From SKHV01 sp963678565 (GTDB lineage: Bacteria > Bacteroidota > Bacteroidia > Bacteroidales > Prolixibacteraceae): a stretch of DNA of 64,000 bases. A program made the position numbers and the translations under genes. The stretch lies in assembly GCA_963678565.1 (NCBI GenBank), contig OY782875.1, positions 2,480,001 to 2,544,000 of the forward strand, given 5' to 3'. Below the pieces are notes generated by a model, which saw nothing but the letters and a program-made list of their open reading frames with translations, was not told the DNA's origin and did no database searches. Below, piece after piece: positions 25,514 through 36,100 of this stretch (positions are counted from its first letter, which is position 1; each line of letters starts with the position of its first letter).

Positions 25514-26956
25514 ATGAAGAGAACAAAAATTGTTGCAACAGTATCAGACTTCAAATGTAACGAGGAATACATTTCTTCCTTGTGGAAAGCTGGAGCAAAT
25601 GTAATTAGATTAAACACTGCTCATATCGACACAGCAATAGCTGCGGACATGGTTAAAGTCATTAGAGCAGTTTCAGATGAGTTAGCAATCCTTATTGACA
25701 CAAAAGGTCCAGAGGTAAGAACAATGAATGTTGATCCTACCATGGAGGTTGATTTTGGTGATCAAGTTAAAGTAACTGGAGACTTAACACAAACCGATTG
25801 TTTACATGTAAACTACCCTGGATTTGTAGGCGATGTAAAAAACGGTTCAAAATTATTAATTGACGATGGTGAAATTGAATTAGAAGTTAAATCGAAAGAT
25901 GAAAATTTTCTTCATTGCGAGGTTACCAACAAAGGAGCAATTAAAAACCGTAAAAGTGTAAATGTGCCTGGAGCAAGTATTGAATTACCTTCACTAACTG
26001 CAAAAGACAGAGATTTTATTCTTTTCTCAATTGAAAACAATATTGATTTTATTGCGCATTCATTTGTTCGTAATGCTCAAGATGTATTAGATATACAATC
26101 GATTCTTGACGAGCACGAAAGTCCAATAAAAATCATTGCAAAAATAGAAAACCAAGAAGGTGTTGATAAAATTGATGAAATTTTAGATCACGCCTATGGT
26201 GTTATGGTGGCACGTGGAGACTTGGGTATTGAAATACCAGCAGAAAGTATTCCATCTGTAGCGCGTACTTTAATTCGTAAAAGTATTAAAAAGCGCCGCC
26301 CTGTAATTATGGCAACTCAAATGTTGCACACAATGATTGAAAATCCACGTCCAACACGTGCAGAAATTAGTGATATCGCTAATGCTGTTTACAACCGTTG
26401 TGATGCAATTATGCTAAGTGGTGAAACTGCAAATGGTCCTTACGGAGTGGAAGCAGTTGAAATTATGAATAAAGTTGCATGCGAAGTTGAAGTTAGCAAA
26501 GACAAGCGTAATGATATTGTACCTGAGACAGGTGGAAAAACTGGATGTTTCCTTTCTAAAACTGCAATAGAAGCAAGCGAAGAAATGGTTCTAGAAGCAA
26601 TCATTACCGATACTTTATCAGGAAGAAATGCAAGAAGCTTATCTTCTTATAGAGGAACATTACCAGTATATGCTATGTGTTACTTACCTCGTGTAAAACG
26701 CGAATTAGCATTATCATACGGTGTATATCCTCAGCTTTTCAAACCAAAAAGCAATCGTGATAAAACAATTCGTTCGATCCTTAAAAATTTAGTAGATCAA
26801 GGCAAAATTAAAACCGATGACACAATCGCCTATTTAGGAACTTCATATGGTGTTAAAGGTATGGCTTCATTCCTTGAAATTATGGAAGTAGAAGAAGGAA
26901 TTAGCAAACGTAACAAAGACGAGCTTGAGTACACTATTGGATCAAAAGACATGTAA
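25514..26956 (+). CDS. pyk: Pyruvate kinase
   Basis: A 480-residue enzyme begun at the ATG at 25514, because MKRTKIVATVS is the usual start; an in-frame GTG lies two codons earlier. IDTKGPEVRT binds the substrate phosphate, IAKIENQEGVDKIDEI and VARGDLGIEIP supply lysine and metal ligands, and MATQMLHTMIENPRPTRAE is the nucleotide-side signature. The C-terminal allosteric domain is present. It makes pyruvate and ATP from phosphoenolpyruvate and ADP at the end of glycolysis. It is monocistronic, with a strong terminator after it. Confidence 0.96.
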   Translation: MKRTKIVATVSDFKCNEEYISSLWKAGANVIRLNTAHIDTAIAADMVKVIRAVSDELAILIDTKGPEVRTMNVDPTMEVDFGDQVKVTGDLTQTDCLHVNYPGFVGDVKNGSKLLIDDGEIELEVKSKDENFLHCEVTNKGAIKNRKSVNVPGASIELPSLTAKDRDFILFSIENNIDFIAHSFVRNAQDVLDIQSILDEHESPIKIIAKIENQEGVDKIDEILDHAYGVMVARGDLGIEIPAESIPSVARTLIRKSIKKRRPVIMATQMLHTMIENPRPTRAEISDIANAVYNRCDAIMLSGETANGPYGVEAVEIMNKVACEVEVSKDKRNDIVPETGGKTGCFLSKTAIEASEEMVLEAIITDTLSGRNARSLSSYRGTLPVYAMCYLPRVKRELALSYGVYPQLFKPKSNRDKTIRSILKNLVDQGKIKTDDTIAYLGTSYGVKGMASFLEIMEVEEGISKRNKDELEYTIGSKDM

Positions 26957-26973
26957 TACATACATCTCAAAGT

Positions 26974-27007
26974 AAAAAAACCGCTTCAGAATTGAAGCGG
27001 TTTTTTT
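26974..27007 (+). terminator. Rho-independent terminator after pyk
   Basis: AACCGCTTC and GAAGCGGTT form a perfect 9-bp stem around an AGAATT loop, flanked by A and T runs, 18 bases past the pyk stop. Confidence 0.9.
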
Positions 27008-27090
27008 ATGCCCTAATTTTTAGATAAATAAACTAAAGTAGGTTAAAATAAAAAAGGCCAACCATAAAAATGATTAGCCTTTCTTTGCAG

Positions 27091-27161
27091 AGGTACCTGG
27101 CGGAGTCGAACCGCCGTACATGGTTTTGCAGACCACTGCCTAGCCACTCGGCCAAGGTACC
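27091..27161 (-). tRNA. tRNA-Cys (GCA)
   Basis: The minus strand folds into a cloverleaf: 7-bp acceptor stem GGTACCT/AGGTACC, anticodon loop CTGCAAA with anticodon GCA, T-arm GGCGG-TTCGACT-CCGCC and discriminator U73, as expected for cysteine tRNAs. CCA is not encoded. It is the last of three tRNAs transcribed together. Confidence 0.95.
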
Positions 27162-27236
27162 CTAAATACTCTTTTCGGAAACAAATTTAAACAATTTGCT
27201 CTAAACAAAAACAACCCACAGTTGTGAGTTGTATTG

Positions 27237-27311
27237 TCGGGGTAGCAGGATTCGAACCTGCGACCCCCTGGTCCCAAACCAGGTACACTAACCGGACTGT
27301 GCTATACCCCG
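27237..27311 (-). tRNA. tRNA-Pro (TGG)
   Basis: Acceptor stem CGGGGTA/TACCCCG, anticodon loop TTTGGGA with anticodon TGG between CCTGG/CCAGG arms, T-arm GCAGG-TTCGAAT-CCTGC and discriminator A73. The C1-G72 pair is the usual bacterial tRNA-Pro identity element. CCA is not encoded. Confidence 0.95.
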
Positions 27312-27330
27312 AAAATATTGATAGAATGCT

Positions 27331-27420
<90 letters not shown>

Positions 27421-27522
27421 TTGAGTTGATCAACTAAGTTTTCTCAATTCGAGACTATCGTCAACACTCTCTGAACGTCTTCAGCAGCGACGCTTACGCT
27501 GTTCCCTGTCTGAATGTGCGTG

Positions 27523-27554
27523 CAAATATATACTGTAAATTTACTTTTGCAAAA
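27523..27554 (-). promoter_or_regulatory. Promoter of the tRNA-Ser-Pro-Cys operon
   Basis: On the minus strand TTTTG (27554-27550), exactly 19 bases, and TATATTTG (27530-27523) give a full match to the Bacteroidota housekeeping promoter TTTG-N19-TAnnTTTG. The start point would be near 27516, leaving a leader of about 95 bases before tRNA-Ser. This is the clearest promoter in the window. Confidence 0.75.
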
Positions 27555-27982
27555 CAATTCTGAGAAAAAATTTACTTTTTTTTGATATTTTTTTAATAGA
27601 CTGTAAATCAAGCATTTAGTAAAATAAATCAAAATGATCAAAAATTTCATTCACGATCAGAATATAATTTATTCTGTAACAATTTGATTTATTTCAAATT
27701 ACGCATTTAAAAACATTTCCATCCTATTAAAAGACGCTTATTTGTTTGTTTTAATGATACAATCAATGTAAATTTGAATTAGAATAAAGTTCTAAAAAAT
27801 ATTGACCGCATTAAATTCTAGGATTTGGTAAACTCAACAGTTAAACTAGAACCGAGAAAGCTTATTTGTGTGATGGCAGGCCTTGTAGTTTCAATTTATT
27901 GGAATGAGTACACACTGTATCGGTGGAAGTCAGATCATTAAGGCACTCAAATCCTGTTATTCGGGGTTTTATTCAATCAGAT
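27555..27982. other. Gene-free stretch between tRNA promoter and lnt
   Basis: No credible gene, repeat or terminator was recognised. It lies upstream of the tRNA promoter and downstream of the lnt stop, and its short reading frames are AT-rich noise. Confidence 0.5.
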
Positions 27983-29521
27983 TTAATGCGGTTTTATTTT
28001 TCTTTCCACCATCCATTTTCCAAATAGCAGTACAAATAAGAATAATAGCATTCGTGCAATATAATCGCCATGCTTTGAATAATAGGTATCGGCTTGAGTT
28101 ATTTTAATATTTCCATAAATGGTTTCTTGAATGCCAAACTCACTTTCTTTAATAATTTCACCTTTATCATTAATTATTGCTGAAATTCCTGTATTCGCTG
28201 CCCTTATCATATAAACCCCATTTTCAATGCAACGTATTTTAGATAATTCTAAGTGTTGTTGATAACCAGTAGTTCCTTTCCACCAGCCATCGTTCGTTAC
28301 AGTTATCATTAATGCGCCCTGCCCGTTTATTAATTTACTGCAGTATTCACCAAAAAGTGCTTCATAACAAATTGGAGTAACTATTGAAACATTATTTAAA
28401 TTAAAAATAGTATCTGAGGTTTCGTTAGATAAGAAATGATCAACGCCCCCCAAATTAATGAATACAAGATCTCCAAACAATTTTAATATTCGCTGAAAAG
28501 GCATTTTTTCAACCCCTGAGACTAAGTTCTTCTTATGATAGATGGCAACTTCATTATTACTACAAACAAGGGCTGAATTGTAATATTTGCTTGTTTTAAA
28601 GGAATCGGTGATAAAAGTACTAGCTCCAATTACAATCGTACTTTCAGGAAATTTAGAATGAATGGAATCGATAAAGAAGTGTCCATTTTCTTTTAATTCC
28701 AACTCATCAATTCGATGCAGAAATGTTTCAGGGCCGACAATTATATCAATTGTCGAATCTTTATAATCAGTTGTTAAATCAATAAACCGTTGATATTGCT
28801 CCTCTACAGAAAGACCATCAAATTTCTCGGTATAAGGATCAATATTTGGCTGCACCAATAAAACACTCAACTCACTACCTGATTGCACCTTATGACTTTT
28901 TAAGTGAAGTGAAATAAATACTGGGATCAACAGTAATATGAGTGTTGTCATTATCCTAAAACCAATTCTATTTTGCTGGTTTTCAATTCTAATCTTGACA
29001 ATTGAATAAAATGCAATATTTAGTACTATAACCCAAAGTGAACCTCCAAATACTCCTGTATACTGATACCACTGGACCATATCGATGGACGATGATAAAG
29101 AGTTTCCTAAAGTAAACCAAGGCCATTCAAAGTCCCAATTATATTGCAAAAATTCAAAAGAGATCCACAAAGCAATTAAAAACCATGAGCTTGCTTTTTT
29201 TGCGGAGAAAGTATCATATAAGAAAGATAAATACCAAACCAAGGACATCAGAAAAGCATTGATAATCCAAAGTGAGAGGGCTGAAAGAAAAGAAACTTTA
29301 GCAATAAAACTTGAAACAACTACATTCCAAATAAAAAAGGCAACGAAGCTTAAAACCCAAAAGGGAAAAGTACCATTGCGTTTAAACTTTAGAAAAAAAT
29401 CTTTTAAATAGAATAAGGGAACAAGCGAAATAAAAATGGTAAAACTGAAACCTGTTATCCATGGAATAGACAACAATACTGCGCTTAATACTGCGAGTGA
29501 AAGATGTTTTAACTTAATCAT
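27983..29521 (-). CDS. lnt: Apolipoprotein N-acyltransferase
   Basis: A 512-residue inner-membrane enzyme. Six or more hydrophobic segments fill residues 1-200, and a nitrilase-like domain follows. VGPETFL carries the catalytic glutamate, YHKKNLVSGVEKMPF the lysine and TPICYEALF the nucleophilic cysteine. A C-terminal membrane segment precedes VERKIKPH. It adds the third acyl chain to the N-terminal cysteine of lipoproteins. Its start codon overlaps the stop of the upstream metallophosphatase gene by four bases (ATGA), so it is the last gene of a three-gene operon whose first product is itself a lipoprotein. Confidence 0.93.
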   Translation of the reverse strand: MIKLKHLSLAVLSAVLLSIPWITGFSFTIFISLVPLFYLKDFFLKFKRNGTFPFWVLSFVAFFIWNVVVSSFIAKVSFLSALSLWIINAFLMSLVWYLSFLYDTFSAKKASSWFLIALWISFEFLQYNWDFEWPWFTLGNSLSSSIDMVQWYQYTGVFGGSLWVIVLNIAFYSIVKIRIENQQNRIGFRIMTTLILLLIPVFISLHLKSHKVQSGSELSVLLVQPNIDPYTEKFDGLSVEEQYQRFIDLTTDYKDSTIDIIVGPETFLHRIDELELKENGHFFIDSIHSKFPESTIVIGASTFITDSFKTSKYYNSALVCSNNEVAIYHKKNLVSGVEKMPFQRILKLFGDLVFINLGGVDHFLSNETSDTIFNLNNVSIVTPICYEALFGEYCSKLINGQGALMITVTNDGWWKGTTGYQQHLELSKIRCIENGVYMIRAANTGISAIINDKGEIIKESEFGIQETIYGNIKITQADTYYSKHGDYIARMLLFLFVLLFGKWMVERKIKPH

Positions 29522-30429
29522 CCAACAGGACGGTTAACTGATTTTCTGATGAAGCCTTTTTTCTGACGCTCAAAGTAGAAAGTAATTTGCCCCAACATTA
29601 ATGCTCCCCAGCCTACTTGATTGATGAGCACCGGTTCTCCCTTTTTGTTTAATAATTCAACTGGTTCGTTTAAAAATGTATGTGTATGACCACCTAATAT
29701 CAAGTCGGTATAACTGGTTTCCTTTGCAATATCTAAATCACATATTTTTCGATCATCGTATTTATAGCCTAAATGTGAGAGACATACTACCAAATTGCAT
29801 TTTTTTTCAAATCGAAGGTATTCTTCTTGTTCTTTGGCCACTTTAATTGGATCGATATAATTGGTATCGCCAAATAAATTTGAATTAACTAAACCTTCTA
29901 ACTCAATTCCTAAACCATAAACTCCAATTTTAACCCCGTTTTGCTCAATGATCATGTTCTTTTCAACCTGATCCTTCATCACAGTATTACTAAAGTCGTA
30001 ATTTGAGTTTACCATTGGAAAGTTGGCATACTTCAGCACATTTGATAAACTATCGATTCCATTATCAAATTCATGATTACCAATTGTCCCAACATTGTAT
30101 TTCATTTCCGACATCAGCTTAAGAATCACTTCTCCTTTAAAGAAATTGTAGTACGGAGTTCCTTGTGAGAAGTCACCACTATCGAACAAAAGCACATTCG
30201 GATTTTGCTTGCGTATCATTTTTACAAAGGCAGAAATACGATTTAGACCTCCTTTTCCTGCATATCGAGGATCAGTTTCGGCAAATGGCAGCAGATGACA
30301 ATGAATGTCGTTAGTATGCAGAATGGTTATACTTTCCATCAAATCATTTCCAAAACTAAGTCGTGGAGCCATTGCTAGTCCTGCTGTTACAACACCAAGC
30401 TTTTTTATAAATGTTCTTCTAGTTGACAT
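29518..30429 (-). CDS. 5'-nucleotidase catalytic (metallophosphatase) half, Tat-exported
   Basis: A 303-residue protein started at the ATG at 30429; 9 extra codons are possible upstream, but from here it begins with a twin-arginine signal, STRRTFIKKLGVVTAGLAMA. ILHTNDIHCHLLPF, FDSGDFSQGTPYY, GNHEFDNG and LSHLGYKYDD with GGHTHTF are the metal and catalytic motifs of UshA-like 5'-nucleotidases. The usual C-terminal substrate-binding domain is missing and is encoded separately by the gene just upstream, which it overlaps by 11 bases. Export by the Tat pathway means it folds, probably with its metals, before crossing the inner membrane. Confidence 0.88.
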   Translation of the reverse strand: MSTRRTFIKKLGVVTAGLAMAPRLSFGNDLMESITILHTNDIHCHLLPFAETDPRYAGKGGLNRISAFVKMIRKQNPNVLLFDSGDFSQGTPYYNFFKGEVILKLMSEMKYNVGTIGNHEFDNGIDSLSNVLKYANFPMVNSNYDFSNTVMKDQVEKNMIIEQNGVKIGVYGLGIELEGLVNSNLFGDTNYIDPIKVAKEQEEYLRFEKKCNLVVCLSHLGYKYDDRKICDLDIAKETSYTDLILGGHTHTFLNEPVELLNKKGEPVLINQVGWGALMLGQITFYFERQKKGFIRKSVNRPVG

Positions 30430-31201
30430 AATATAACCTCCCCTCAATCTCTGCATCCAAGGTATTATTGCCTACTCCAGCTTCTTTTAACTTATCAATA
30501 AAAATATCTCTTATTTTAATATCGGTTACAATTTTATCTTTTGCCCAAGTAAGAATTTTCATTCCATCACCGCCACCAGCAATATAATCGTTGGCTACCA
30601 ACCAATAGTTCTTGCTTCTATCGACTCCAATCCCTTGTATTTTAATATCATAAGCGACATTGTTTTTCATCCCAAAGGTAATCCCTGCAACCCCTTCACC
30701 TCCTCGACTTGCAATATAATTACAAAGCTCTATGATTTGTCCTCCTGTTAATTCCAGAAAAACCATCACATTTTCAAAGGGCATTATCTCAAATGCATTT
30801 TGAACATAAATCGGCCCTTCTGGCAACGATGATCTTATTCCTCCTAAGTTCAACAATGCCCAATCTAAATTGATATCCCGGCTATTTTCATTTAAGTATT
30901 CAACACCAGCTTCAAAAACCATGTCGCTTAACAAATTCCCTAATGGACTTTCCGGACGATAACTGACCATCGATTGTTTTGTTTCTGCAATTTTGATCAT
31001 CATCTTATCTTCCAGCTTTTTTTGATAAGGTTCTAATATCTTAATAAATGAACTGTCTACCAATGTGTCACTTACATTGTCAATATTTCGATTTCTATAA
31101 TCATACGTTTGTATTTCATTTGAAATACTACACGCATACAAAAGACTAACAAATGCCGTTATCAACAGTAGATTGTTTATTATTTTGAAGCGCTGTTTCA
31201 T
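30419..31201 (-). CDS. 5'-nucleotidase C-terminal domain lipoprotein
   Basis: A 260-residue protein when started at the ATG at 31201, giving the lipoprotein signal KIINNLLLITAFVSLLYAC with a lipobox cysteine; the longer frame adds 32 residues with no clear role. SPLGNLLSDMVFEAG, ALLNLGGIRSSLPEGPI and VANDYIAGGGDGM are the substrate-specificity motifs of the 5_nucleotid_C domain. It lacks a catalytic metal site and presumably works with the Tat-exported metallophosphatase encoded 11 bases inside its 3' end. It is the first gene of the operon that ends with lnt. Confidence 0.88.
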   Translation of the reverse strand: MKQRFKIINNLLLITAFVSLLYACSISNEIQTYDYRNRNIDNVSDTLVDSSFIKILEPYQKKLEDKMMIKIAETKQSMVSYRPESPLGNLLSDMVFEAGVEYLNENSRDINLDWALLNLGGIRSSLPEGPIYVQNAFEIMPFENVMVFLELTGGQIIELCNYIASRGGEGVAGITFGMKNNVAYDIKIQGIGVDRSKNYWLVANDYIAGGGDGMKILTWAKDKIVTDIKIRDIFIDKLKEAGVGNNTLDAEIEGRLYYVN

Positions 31202-31371
31202 TGACTTGGTAATAAATATTTTTAATTTGCAGCAAATTAATGAAATAACCTTTAATGACATAATTGTGTTCATAACTTTATAAAACAATTTGAACATATT
31301 TTCGCTTTATATTGCTAGGTTGTCGTGAAATTAATTTTAACTATTTCTTTTTATAATTGAATTAAGATTAA

Positions 31372-32379
31372 ATGAGAAAAATCGACCATTCAAAAATAAT
31401 TGCTCTGATTATTTTAATTATTTTCAGTTCAGTACAAATATCAGCCCAAAATTCAAATAAAACATTTGTTGCTAAAAAAGGCGACGGAATTTATAGTGTT
31501 TTAAGAGAAAATAATATCCCTACAAGCCATTTTAAAGAATTTGTAGAATTAAATAAATCGAAGTTGGGCAAAAATAATTCCTTGTATGTAGGAGTAACTT
31601 ATCAACTGCCTGCTAGTTCAACGGTAAATTCATCAGGAGTAACCAGATCTTACGAAATATTTGGAGGTAAATATAAAGACGTTGAAATTACTGATAATAA
31701 ACTAAAAGGAACTGTATATTATTTGGTTTCAGGACACGGAGGCCCTGATCCGGGAGCAACAAGTAATTACAATGGAAAATTACTTTGTGAAGACGAATAT
31801 GCTTATGATGTAACTTTAAGATTGGCAAGAAATTTAATTTCGCATGGGGCGCTAGTTTATTTAATCATCAGAGATCCGCATGATGGAATACGCGATGGAG
31901 TAATCTTAGATTGGGATCATGATGAATATTGCTACCCTAATTTAACAATTCCTCGAAACCCAAATTTGCGATTACGTCAGCGTAAAGATGCAGTTAATAA
32001 ATTGTATTCAAAACACAAAGGACAATATCAAAGATTAGTGGTTGTACATGTAGATTCAAGAAGTAAACGTGAAAACATTGATCTTTTCTTCTATTACGAT
32101 AAAAGAAGTAATTCGGGTAAAAAATTAGCCAACAACTTAAGGAATGTAATTGATAAAAAGTATGCTATCCACCAACCGGGAAGAGGTTATGGAGGTACTA
32201 TTTCGTCAAGAAACCTCTATATGCTAAAATACACCTGGCCTGTTGCTACTTTTATTGAATTAGGAAATATCCAACACCATCGCGATTTAAAACGCGTGAT
32301 TGTAGATGACAATCGCCAAGCAATTGCCAACTGGCTAGATGAAGGATTGTTATTGGATTATCAAAACAACCGTGATTAA
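31372..32379 (+). CDS. N-acetylmuramoyl-L-alanine amidase with LysM-like domain
   Basis: A 335-residue exported protein. A signal peptide (IIALIILIIFSSVQISAQ) is followed by a LysM-like segment (about 31-80, KKGDGIYSVLRENNI...LYVGVTYQLP). The Amidase_3 domain then shows LVSGHGGPDPGA (zinc His), EDEYAYDVTLRLA (zinc Glu), VVVHVDSRS (zinc His) and FIELGNIQH (catalytic Glu). It cleaves the bond between N-acetylmuramic acid and L-alanine in peptidoglycan, usually during cell separation. It is divergent from the 5'-nucleotidase operon, and its stop codon overlaps that of lgt on the other strand. Confidence 0.88.
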   Translation: MRKIDHSKIIALIILIIFSSVQISAQNSNKTFVAKKGDGIYSVLRENNIPTSHFKEFVELNKSKLGKNNSLYVGVTYQLPASSTVNSSGVTRSYEIFGGKYKDVEITDNKLKGTVYYLVSGHGGPDPGATSNYNGKLLCEDEYAYDVTLRLARNLISHGALVYLIIRDPHDGIRDGVILDWDHDEYCYPNLTIPRNPNLRLRQRKDAVNKLYSKHKGQYQRLVVVHVDSRSKRENIDLFFYYDKRSNSGKKLANNLRNVIDKKYAIHQPGRGYGGTISSRNLYMLKYTWPVATFIELGNIQHHRDLKRVIVDDNRQAIANWLDEGLLLDYQNNRD

Positions 32380-33170
32380 ACAGCTGTTTTCTTTCGAGTT
32401 GACCACCAAATTAAGAGAAATCCGATTATAACAACTGGAATACTAAGCCATTGGCCCATGTTTAATGCCATGGTTGCTTCAAAAGCTTCCTGATCTTCTT
32501 TTATAAATTCGATCAAAATCCTAGCGGTGAAAATCATAACAAAAGCAACTCCGGTTATGAATCCAGTATTCTCTTTATAATTTGTCTTCCAATAAATTCG
32601 ACGCAAAGTGATAAAAGTTAGCAAATATGCCAATGCTTCATACAGTTGTGTCGGATGTTTGGCCACTTCTTCCCCATTGCGTTCAAAAATAAATCCCCAA
32701 GGCAAGTTGGTTTGAACTCCGTAAATCTCAGAATTAAAAAGATTTCCCAAACGAATAAACATTGATGCTAATGCTGTGGGAACAATTACTCGATCGATAA
32801 TCCAGAGGACACTCTTTTTTGTGTATTTTCGGGAATACAACCATAAAGCCACAAATACACCAACAACACCGCCATGACTTGCTAATCCACCACGATAAAT
32901 CTTTATAATCTCGATGGGATGTTGGGAGTAAAAATCCCAATCGTAAAAGAAGACATGACCTAAACGAGCACCAATCATGGTTCCTAAAACAATGTATGTT
33001 AACAAGGCATCCATTGATTTGGTACTAATTTTCTCACTCTTAAACATTTTCTCAACAATCCGATAGCCAAGAATAAAGCTTATCGCAAACATTAATCCAT
33101 ACCAACGCACAGATAAAGGACCAAGGTGAAATATCTCAGGATTAAAATTCCAATGTATAAAGTTTAGCAT
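32376..33170 (-). CDS. lgt: Prolipoprotein diacylglyceryl transferase
   Basis: A 264-residue inner-membrane enzyme with seven hydrophobic segments. LASHGGVVGVFVALW, RLGNLFNSEIYG (Lgt signature with the essential Arg and Asn) and HPTQLYEAL are visible. It transfers diacylglycerol from phosphatidylglycerol to the lipobox cysteine of preprolipoproteins, the first step of lipoprotein maturation. The gene begins 15 bases after secA on the same strand. Its last codon shares the TTAA at 32376-32379 with the convergent amidase gene. Confidence 0.95.
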   Translation of the reverse strand: MLNFIHWNFNPEIFHLGPLSVRWYGLMFAISFILGYRIVEKMFKSEKISTKSMDALLTYIVLGTMIGARLGHVFFYDWDFYSQHPIEIIKIYRGGLASHGGVVGVFVALWLYSRKYTKKSVLWIIDRVIVPTALASMFIRLGNLFNSEIYGVQTNLPWGFIFERNGEEVAKHPTQLYEALAYLLTFITLRRIYWKTNYKENTGFITGVAFVMIFTARILIEFIKEDQEAFEATMALNMGQWLSIPVVIIGFLLIWWSTRKKTAV

Positions 33171-33185
33171 TTTATTCGTTTTGAA

Positions 33186-36100
33186 TTATAATTCACCTTT
33201 TCCGTGACAGTTTTTATATTTTTTACCACTTCCACATGGACAAGGATCGTTTCGACCAACTTTTTTCTCGGTACGAACCGGTTGTGCTTTTTTAGGTGCT
33301 TCTTTTCTCTGACCACCGCCTTCTAATCCGGCACGACCAGTTTGCATTCGACTCATGTCGGTACTTTTTCGATCGTCGGCCTGTTTCACTTCATTTGGAT
33401 CACTAATTGGAATATGTCCTTTAACTAGAATTGAAACAACTTTTTGATTGATTTTATTTACAGCAACTTTAAATAATTCAAAAGCTTCTAATTTATAAAT
33501 CAACAATGGATCTTTTTGCTCATATGCCGCATTCTGAACCGACTGTCTTAAGTCGTCCATTTCGCGCAATTGTTCCTTCCATGCAGTATCGATCGTGTTG
33601 AGCATGATTTGCTTCTCAAAAGAACGAACCACCTCTTTACCTTCGTTTTTATAAGCCTTTTCTAAATTGGTTACAATTTGATAAGCTTTTTTACCGTCGG
33701 TAAATGGAACTACAATATTTTTATAAGTTTCTTTCTTGGTTTCGTATACATTCTTTATTACCGGGAATGCTTGTTTTGCGATGGTTTCTAATTTGCGGTT
33801 GTAAGCATCGAGCAAAGTTTTGAATACAATCTCGGTAACATCTTCGGCCTTTTTCGTTTTAAAATCTTCTTCAGAAATTGGGGACTCAATTGAAGCAAGA
33901 CGGATTAATTCGAAATTGAATTCTTCAAACTGATCTCCATGATATTGTCCAACCAGTTCCTCAATTGAATCGTACATATTATTCATAATATCTACTTCCA
34001 ATCGATCGCCAAACAAGGCATGCTTACGACGTTTGTAAATCACCTCACGTTGAGAATTCATTACATCATCGTATTCCAATAATCGTTTACGAATACCAAA
34101 GTTATTTTCTTCAACTTTTTTCTGAGCACGTTCAATCGATTTCGAAATCATTCCAGCCTGAATTACTTCGCCTTCTTCCAAACCTAAGCGGTCCATCACG
34201 CCAGTAATTTTATCCGATCCGAACAAACGCATCAAATCATCTTCAAGCGAAACAAAGAATTGAGAAGAGCCTGGATCTCCTTGACGTCCGGCACGACCAC
34301 GCAACTGGCGATCGACACGACGAGAATCGTGACGTTCAGAACCAATAATTGCTAAACCACCCGCATCCTTCACTTCTTTCGAAAGCTTAATGTCGGTACC
34401 ACGACCAGCCATATTGGTTGCAATTGTAACACCTCCAATTTTACCAGCTTCGGCAACAACATCTGCTTCTCGTTGATGCAATTTCGCATTCAGAACATTA
34501 TGCTTGATGCCCTTCATTTTAAGCATTCGGCTTAATAACTCTGAAATTTCTACCGAAGTTGTACCCACCAAAACTGGTCGGCCTAATTTATTTAACTCTA
34601 CGATTTCGTTTACAATCGCATTGTACTTTTCGCGTTTTGTTTTATAAACCAAGTCTTCGCGATCGTCGCGAACAATTGGTCGATTGGTTGGAATTACAAC
34701 CACATCTAATTTGTAGATATCCCACAACTCACCTGCTTCTGTTTCGGCAGTACCCGTCATCCCCGAAAGTTTGTGGTACATTCTGAAATAGTTTTGTAAA
34801 GTAACAGTTGCAAATGTTTGTGTTGCAGCTTCAACCTTTACTTGCTCTTTTGCTTCGATTGCTTGGTGTAGTCCATCGGAATAACGACGACCTTCCATAA
34901 TACGACCAGTTTGCTCATCTACAATTTTCACTTTGCCATCCATCACAACATATTCAACATCATTTTCGAATAGTGTGTAGGCCTTCATCAATTGGTTTAA
35001 AGTATGAACGCGTTCAGTTTTCACAGCATAATTCTGCAACATTACATCTTTTTTCTCAACGATTTCATCGCTATTTAATGTAGGATCGTTCTCGATGGCT
35101 GCAATTTCAGAACCAATGTCGGGTAATACAAAGAAATTATTATCGTCCAAGTCGCCAGCTAGCAATTCATGACCTTTATCGGTTAACTCAATTGAGTTGT
35201 GTTGCTCTTCGATAACGAAATAAAGAGGATCGGTTACAATATGCATATTCTTGTTGTTGTCTTGCATATAGTAATTCTCAGTTTTTGTCATCTGAGCTTT
35301 AACGCCTTCTTCGCTTAAATATTTAATTACCGCTTTGGTTTTAGGAAGTGCTTTGTGTGCTCTCAACAACAATAAAGAACCTTCTTCTATTTCCTTTTTC
35401 GTTGCTCCTTCTTTATTCAATAATTTTTTAGCATCGGCTAATAACTGTGTAACCATTTTGCGCTGAGCAGCCACCAGTTTTTCAACTTTCGGTTTAAACT
35501 CAGCAAATAATTCGTCGCCTGTAGCTTGAGGAACAGGACCAGAAATAATTAATGGTGTACGAGCATCATCAACTAAAACCGAATCGACCTCATCGACAAT
35601 TGCATAATGATGCTTGCGCTGAACCAAATCTTCAGGATTAATGGCCATATTATCGCGCAAGTAATCGAAACCAAACTCGTTGTTGGTACCAAAAGTAATA
35701 TCACAGTTGTATGCTTTTCTGCGTCCTTCAGAGCTTGGTCGGTGATTATCGATACAATCAACTGAAAGTCCATGGAACTGATAAATAGGTCCCATCCATT
35801 CCGAGTCACGTCGTGCTAAGTAATCGTTGACCGTCACCAAGTGTACCCCTTTTCCGGTTAAGGCATTCAGGAATACAGGAAGCGTTGCCACCAATGTTTT
35901 ACCTTCACCTGTTGCCATCTCTGCAATTTTTCCTTGATGTAAGGCAACTCCACCAATTAACTGAACATCGTAATGAACCATGTCCCACTCAACTTCATTT
36001 CCTCCGGCAAGCCATTTGTTACTCCAAATAGCATAATCTCCGTCAATCTCTACATTCGGATAAGTAGCTGCAAGGTTACGATCGAAATCGCTTGCTATTA

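Noticed and set aside
27444..27650. 68-residue minus-strand reading frame upstream of tRNA-Ser
   Set aside because: It overlaps the tRNA operon promoter and leader and has no protein-like features.
29085..29411. 108-residue lysine-rich frame antisense to lnt
   Set aside because: It is a mirror of the hydrophobic lnt membrane segments, which read as Lys/Glu-rich on the other strand.
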